Source: Balanoglossus misakiensis
Taxonomy: Eukaryota; Hemichordata
Direction of reading: 5' to 3'
DNA: 64,000 bases
Assembly (NCBI GenBank): GCA_040954595.2
Contig: CM082578.2
Coordinates: 1,860,001-1,924,000 of the forward strand
The translations under genes were made by a program, and so were the position numbers. The notes under the pieces were generated by a model that saw only the letters and a program-made list of their open reading frames with translations, was not told the DNA's origin and ran no database searches. The number at the start of each line of letters is the position of its first letter. Positions within the stretch are counted from its first letter, which is position 1. Below are positions 58,786 to 64,000 of this stretch, in pieces.

Positions 58786-59536
58786 ACTAAACTTGACAGA
58801 TACCCAGAATATTTTCCTATTCAGGATACCTGGTTGCATTTCCACCTAAAGGCGTCCTATTGGCGTGGAAATTTTATAACTTGAAATCGTTTGACTAGGT
58901 GATAGGTATTAATATCTTATGATGTTATAAAACACTTGGCTCGCCGAAGGTATGGACCGATTATAGCGTCGGTCGTGTCATAAAATCTATATGAACGTCA
59001 TGGGTCAATAAACTTGATGGTCCAATAAAATTTAATGGTTCGTAAAAATGTTGTGTCCAATGTCTGCAGAGTATACTGGCTGCAACATGTGTATGAGTCA
59101 GGATTAACGGCTGTAGCCATCAACCTTCGTTAAACCTAAAAGGTGAACGTCCTATTCTCACTAACTTAAATAGGTTTTGCGACCAAGTTGAGTGATAAAA
59201 ACCTTATGATAAAGTCGACACAATTTCAAGATGACGATGTGCAAATGAGAGTTCATAAGCTAAAGTAAAGTTCAATGAATTCTATATTTGAACTACAAAG
59301 TTCAAGAAAGATTTTTTACTAAAGGAAGACATGAAAAAACTGATATCGTCTCTTCATATTCGTACATGTCCAACTGTTGTGATTTGACCCCCCCCCCCCA
59401 GGACATGGTACATGAACCTATTACTTAGTACACACTTAAACAATTGGCATTTGAAGTGCCTTGCTTGACAGTGTTTAATGCCATCTTGTGGTGGTCAGTC
59501 GCGTTTATCTTTCGCCACTTCATGCATCATGTCGCC
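58786..59536. repeat. Dispersed-repeat DNA, including an empty MITE site
   Basis: 59190-59290 is related to the sequence flanking both MITE insertions (TTTCAAGATG.CGAT, GAGAGTTCATAAGCTAAAGT) but carries no MITE. A C-run lies near 59390. No gene was seen. Confidence 0.6.
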
Positions 59537-59540
59537 TTAA

Positions 59541-59860
59541 AGGGACAAACTCTCTCTCTCGTCGCCCTTTTCCATTAATTATGTTTGATACAAGACACCG
59601 TTTATATTAATGGGCATGTGTATATGTAGTGAATGAACGTTCAACCACACACAACGTCCATCCTGCTTGTATGATATGAGAGTAAAAACTCGCCCAAAAT
59701 GAATAAATGGTAGAGACCGATTTTTCAGTTTGGCGAGTTTTCGCTCTCGTGTCTACATGCGGGATGGAAGGTGTGCGCGGTTGAACGTTGCATCACTATA
59801 TATCCACATTTACATTAACATAAACAGTGTTTTGTATCAAACATGGAAAAGGGCAGCGAG
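59541..59860. mobile_element. TTAA-flanked MITE, copy 1
   Basis: TTAA (59537-59540) precedes AGGGACAAACTCTCTC. The inner blocks CCCTTTTCCATTAATTATG, TTTGATACAAGACACCG and AACGTTCAACC recur inverted toward the right edge, which ends GGGCAGCGAG then TTAA (59861-59864). The right end lacks the outermost 17 bases of the terminal repeat. Confidence 0.7.
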
Positions 59861-60035
59861 TTAAGGATGTACGATCAGTAAAATTGAAAGCATTGTCATT
59901 TCTTTTAATCGTGGATTTTCGTTTCTGATTTGTATGTATAATGAAAATCCATTTTGGGTCACTGCACTTGTTTTCGACTTTAAACAAGGCCGTGAATTTA
60001 GTCGATAATTGAAGAAAACTGCTGACGGTCAGCAT

Positions 60036-60288
60036 TTTCTACCAATGGTTTGTCTATGGATACAATATTGAACAAAGTTTATCTCAAAATAGAGCGTGGT
60101 GAATTTATTTTGATTTGTCGGAGCTATGTGTAAAATTTCATGAAAATGACAATAGTAGAAGTGAGTTTTCTAGCTATTCTCCATGTACTCCTATGGGAAG
60201 AGACACAGGCGCACAGTTTACCAGTTGACGTTCTGCGCGTACATCATTGAGTGTATTGGCAGCTAACTTATTGTTTTTTTTGTCACAG
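60036..60288. other. Dispersed-repeat remnant upstream of the lectin exon
   Basis: ATGACAATAGTAGAAG and CCTATGGGAAGAGACACAG match the repeat at 55.2-55.3 kb. A T-rich tract (60272-60281) then forms the acceptor region of the next exon. Confidence 0.5.
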
Positions 60289-61135
60289 CAATTGGATCTT
60301 GGAGCACTGTTTGGAACACCCTTTGTGAAATATGAATGTCCAGAAGGTAAGTTGAATTCACCCTAGCCCTTTCACCAACATGGTTCAGTCCAAACCAATT
60401 GTTTTCTATGGTAATGTTGGACCTCTAAAGAGGAAACGGGGGGGGGGGGGGGGGGGGATGATGAAAGGTTTAAGACTTACAGATCACAACTTAAAGAGCC
60501 ATTCAGTCAGAAAGAGGCTTAGAGTGGAGTATCAAATCGGACGATACCACTGACTGGTGGAGGAAGAAAAAATAAGCAAACTGAGTAGATGAGTGCTCAG
60601 ATTTCTTCAGAGGACCAAACGTTTCAAAGAATTATACGTGACAATCCATGCCTGGTCCGTCAGTAGATATAAACAGAACATTGTGGCTGTATTCATTAAA
60701 GGGACAAAGTCTCTCTCTCGCTGCCCTTTTTCCATTAATTATGTTTGATACAAGACTGCGTTTATATTATTCTACATGTGGATATAGTGAATCAACGTTC
60801 AACCATACACACCTTCCACTCCGCTTGTATAGACACGAGAGTTTTAAAAAGTCGCCAAAATGAACAAACGGTCTCTGCCATTTATTCATTTCGGGCGAGT
60901 TTTTACTCTCGTATCATACAAGCGGGAAGTTGTGTGTGATTGAACGTTCATTCACTAACATAAACGGTGTCTTGTATCATGTCCCTTTAACACTTTTGAA
61001 GCATTTTACTAATGCTAACATGACTAGACCAATTGAATGATGTTACATTGCAGGGTATCAACTCAGAGGGGCGTCTTGTTATAAAGCGGTACCTGACAAA
61101 CAATCAGCTGGCAACGCTGAAAATACCTGTCAGTC
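60289..61135 (+). CDS. C-type lectin domain gene, two exons (partial)
   Basis: Exon 60289-60346 (acceptor TTTGTCACAG, donor GTAAGT) encodes QLDLGALFGTPFVKYECPEG with one base carried over. Exon 61054-61135 (acceptor TTACATTGCAG, donor GTAAGT) joins in frame to give YQLRGASCYKAVPDKQSAGN, then AENTCQS. The joined CPEGY..G.SCYK.V.....AE..C pattern is the N-terminal part of a C-type lectin-like domain: first cysteine pair, then the helix with the third cysteine. Such domains bind glycans or proteins outside the cell. The rest of the domain, the upstream exons and any signal peptide were not found, so the gene extends beyond what I could trace. The intron (60347-61053) holds a 20-base G-run and a TTAA MITE. 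Confidence 0.75.
60438..60457. repeat. 20-base G homopolymer
   Basis: An uninterrupted G-run in the lectin-gene intron. Length in such runs is error-prone in assemblies. Confidence 0.9.
60700..60986. mobile_element. TTAA-flanked MITE, copy 2
   Basis: TTAA at 60696-60699 and 60987-60990 flank AGGGACA and TGTCCCT ends. The interior blocks match copy 1 at 59.5 kb. TTAA duplication with AGGG ends suggests a Kolobok- or piggyBac-type non-autonomous element; superfamily is inference. It lies in the intron of the lectin-domain gene. Confidence 0.82.
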
Positions 61136-64000
61136 GTAAGTATGAAAGTATACATCATTTGAGTAGAATTTTACGGGAAATCCTAACAAGGCTTGGTCAT
61201 GTCACGCACAAATACAAAGGGCGCATACACAAAAAGACAAAACCTCGCTCAGTGTGAGGTGTTCAGCGATTGCATCTGATAAGTCGAAAATGCTTGATCA
61301 CGTGTCATGTTCAGTTGGGAAATTGGATATGTCTTAGGCCAAAAAACTAATATGTGCTATTCCGATTACATGGTTTTCAAAAATAGTGTAGGTAGAAAGG
61401 GACATTTTTTTATTTTTCAATTTTTTATATCTTTGGCCGTCGTAGTGTAGAAAAATGGCATCATAGTTCTTGCGTGATTCTCGCAATTTTCATGAATTGT
61501 TGTTTATTTGACATCGTTATTTTTACTTCCGGTTTACGAAGATCTAAACTGTTTTGGGTCGGCGGGCTAAAATTAGGGTAGTTCGGGTAATCGTTATGAC
61601 ATTGGGACCTACGGCTGCAAAGCCATGTGTCTCGTGCGAAAAGGGCCCTTAACCTTTTGCAATATTTAACAGCAAACAACAGACAGTTTTGAGAATAAAA
61701 AGTTTCCGTCTTGTCTGACGTTCATATGGCATTAATAGCATATCCCTAATTTTAAAGAAATTAGGAGAGACAGAGTGAAACAGGCAGAGTGGCAGACAGA
61801 CACAGGCAGACAGACAGAGCGACAGTCATCAGTAGAGACACCCATCGGTCGCTCGCTCGCTCGCTCACTCTCTCTCTCTCAGAGAGAGGGGCAGACAGAC
61901 AGACGTTGACAGACAGTCAGTAAGTCAGTCAGCCAGTTAATCAGTCAGTCAGACGTCAAAGACACAGTGACACAAATACAGCGAGGGAGACAACAGGACC
62001 TTTTATGCTTAAACCCCTGTTCTTCTGTTATAAACTTTGAAAACCGTTCGTTTTCAGACAGCAGATTGCTCGAATAACGCGACACACTGCCGAAACAATA
62101 AAACAAATACTAGTGGGAGCTCATAAAAGAAAATCGCTCAACCATTCCGTCGTCCTGAGTGACCTCAGCCACATGAAAAAAGTCACAAGTAAGGTATTTC
62201 CCTTGGGTCCACCTGAAGCAAAAAGTTTTCGTTTCGACTCCATCATTCCGAATAGTAAAAAAGCAACAAAATTGAAAAGACAGATGTAAAATGCACTCTC
62301 TCTCACGTGGACGTTTGTAACCATGGCAATCATGGTACGTATACAGTACACAGACAGGGAGAAATATTTCTTCATGCATGTGTTCAGTAAGGTTTGACCT
62401 TGGTTTTACTTTGTACCATGATGGCCGCTTTCTAAGCATGGATGAACGACGGCGGTCAGACCCAATCGAACCCTTTCATGTCAGCTGACCACGGTATCTC
62501 CACTGTGAGATGACATTTGACAAACCATTTGATTTCAACAAAATCTTTGCGTCGTCAACGCGTCGCATACCAGTCGCATATCGGTATTTACCCAATCATA
62601 AAAGTTGGAAATTCGGGAGACTCGATCTGCAACCAAGTTGAGAGTAAATTTTGACGTTTGACTATTGGCAAGTAAACAGGTTACACAATGACTTGTCGGT
62701 TTTTCCTCCGCCATGGTCGTTCTTGACCCAAGTGTCCTTCCTTGACATTTAGACACACCTTGCGGTATGACCTTGGTGGTCATATGCAATTAGTTTTCTT
62801 GTATAAGAAGCTTTTCGTGCCGGGGTAGACGACTTGTGCGTGGATCATCAACATTTCAGTGATATTTCAACGCAAAGTTTTAGCAATATTGAGAAAACAG
62901 GTAGTGAGGTGTCAAATGCATATCAATGTACGATAATTAGGTCAAGCCACCCGACAGCAACCGCTCTCACACAGTGTCGGACGTTGCACGGAATGTGAAA
63001 CGTTACACTGCTTCGGCCGTTCACATACACCTGGGCGTGGTTTTGATTGATGGTCAAACGCCCCCATCGATCACTTCCGCTCAATCGCTTCTTTTCTTAC
63101 TTTGGGCGTTTTCAATGGTAAATGTGTCGTATTGATCGAAACCTTGCCGTAAACACATTTTTTTGCTGAATCAACATTCAGAGTTCAGCCGTCTAGTTAA
63201 CGAAGTATTGAAATAAGCCACTTGTTCATCATTTTTTGTCTGTCAAACGTGTTTATTCGGACAGGGACCGGCCGCCAATGAGTGGTTTAGGGAGCCCACA
63301 CGTACACTCTGGTACCTGGACAATTAACATAGACATGTCGTGTGTACCGTCCGGTTCGAAAAGATTGGTTTAAGGTAGTCCTGGTAACAGTCATCCTAAC
63401 GAGGCCAGGGGAGGTCTCCAAGGGCGAAATAAACATAGTTACTGACGATGAGTCGTGTTCGAATCGGACGATGCTTGTTCATAAAAAGCACAGACATAAA
63501 GCTTCGACGTTTTTAGTCTGTGTAGTAAAGATACGACTAATCAGCCTATAGTGTAACCGTAGACCCTGGAGAAATACCAGAGCACAGCACAATGCATCAA
63601 ATGGAGTGAAACAAGAACAAAGCTTAGTCTCTGCCGCAAACAACGCTAAATCACATATTGACACTCCAAATAGAAGCAAGACAGCCGGGGGGGGGGGGCA
63701 CAGTTGTAGATCGCGGTTTTGACTCGCCCCTTCCACATCCTGTAGATGTTAGTGCGTCCAAGACATTTTTGATAAAATATAGACTTTTGACCTTTGTTTT
63801 TAGCTCGAGTGTGGCCTAAGTATATTACCGTTCCCACGTAAAATGTCTGCCTTCTTCAAAACGTTGTACTGTACTTTGTATTATACTTCTGTGTTATTCG
63901 AACTCTAATACAAGTGACAGTATCAGAGGACAGATTTGGCACAGACAAAATTCGTATAAACAAACCACAGAGAAAACGTCAAAAGGGAGCGATTTATAAA
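61136..64000. other. No recognisable gene; CAGACAGA/CTCG simple repeats
   Basis: 61785-61960 is a mosaic of CAGACAGA, GCTCGCTCGCTCGCT, CTCTCTCT and CAGTCAGTCAG simple repeats. Open frames of 60-110 codons (for example minus 62110-62439 and 62535-62789, plus 63342-63551) show no domain I recognise. Further exons of the lectin gene were looked for and not found. Confidence 0.45.

Noticed and set aside
61136-61257. Continuation of the plus frame past the second lectin exon
   Set aside because: The frame that reads on after 61135 is not the lectin frame, and a good GTAAGT donor lies at the boundary.
62110-62439. 109-codon minus frame
   Set aside because: No recognisable domain and no splice or promoter context; left as unassigned DNA.

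Overview
The window looks like animal nuclear DNA, most likely from a marine invertebrate. Coding pieces are short exons with GT-AG introns. The recognisable gene families are metazoan: a UBE2J1-type tail, a C-type lectin domain, and PIF/Harbinger, hAT and CR1/L2-like transposon proteins. Most of the sequence is AT-rich repetitive DNA. No bacterial or organellar gene organisation was seen. The organism cannot be named from the sequence; a hemichordate or cephalochordate-like genome is only an impression.

Layout. 1-4.75 kb is mostly featureless, with two pieces of a decayed LINE. 4.75-14.28 kb is one satellite array of roughly 110 head-to-tail monomers (82, 86 or 89 bp); part of it is a 20-monomer, 1,715-bp higher-order repeat. 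Just beyond it, at 14.43-14.56 kb, a perfect 17-bp inverted repeat encloses a 56-nt tRNA-like fold that lacks a D-arm. 15.2-16.7 kb holds three more tandem-repeat families. 16.8-28.5 kb is a thicket of one dispersed repeat family, several copies of which end in a GGTCCCAT/ATGGGACC hairpin. About 3.6 kb at 23.57-27.33 kb is duplicated at 28.53-32.13 kb. The two copies were later hit by separate insertions of the same MITE, only about 22 bp apart in equivalent sequence. 32.3-37.4 kb carries several terminal-inverted-repeat elements with visible target-site duplications.

Two two-gene transposons of the Harbinger/DDE_4 class follow. The first (38.4-44.1 kb) is decayed: its transposase has two frameshifts and its accessory gene is broken by a 17-bp tandem duplication. 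The second (about 45.3-53.5 kb) has a nearly complete five-part transposase on the plus strand, damaged by one small frame-changing deletion. A seemingly intact three-exon MADF/BESS-type gene converges on it from the minus strand. Between the two transposons lies a single host exon, the C-terminal exon of an ER-anchored ubiquitin-conjugating enzyme (UBE2J1 type). Its upstream exons were not found.

53.5-64 kb contains a decayed hAT-like (ZNF862-like) gene, a long dispersed repeat ending in a perfect 14-bp hairpin, two TTAA-type MITEs, and two plus-strand exons that splice in frame to give the start of a C-type lectin domain. The last 2.8 kb shows no recognisable gene.

In each Harbinger-type element the DDE transposase would cut and the DNA-binding partner would recognise the element ends. 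In the second element both genes start near the ends and share an identical 14-bp motif there. The host genes appear only as isolated exons between transposons.
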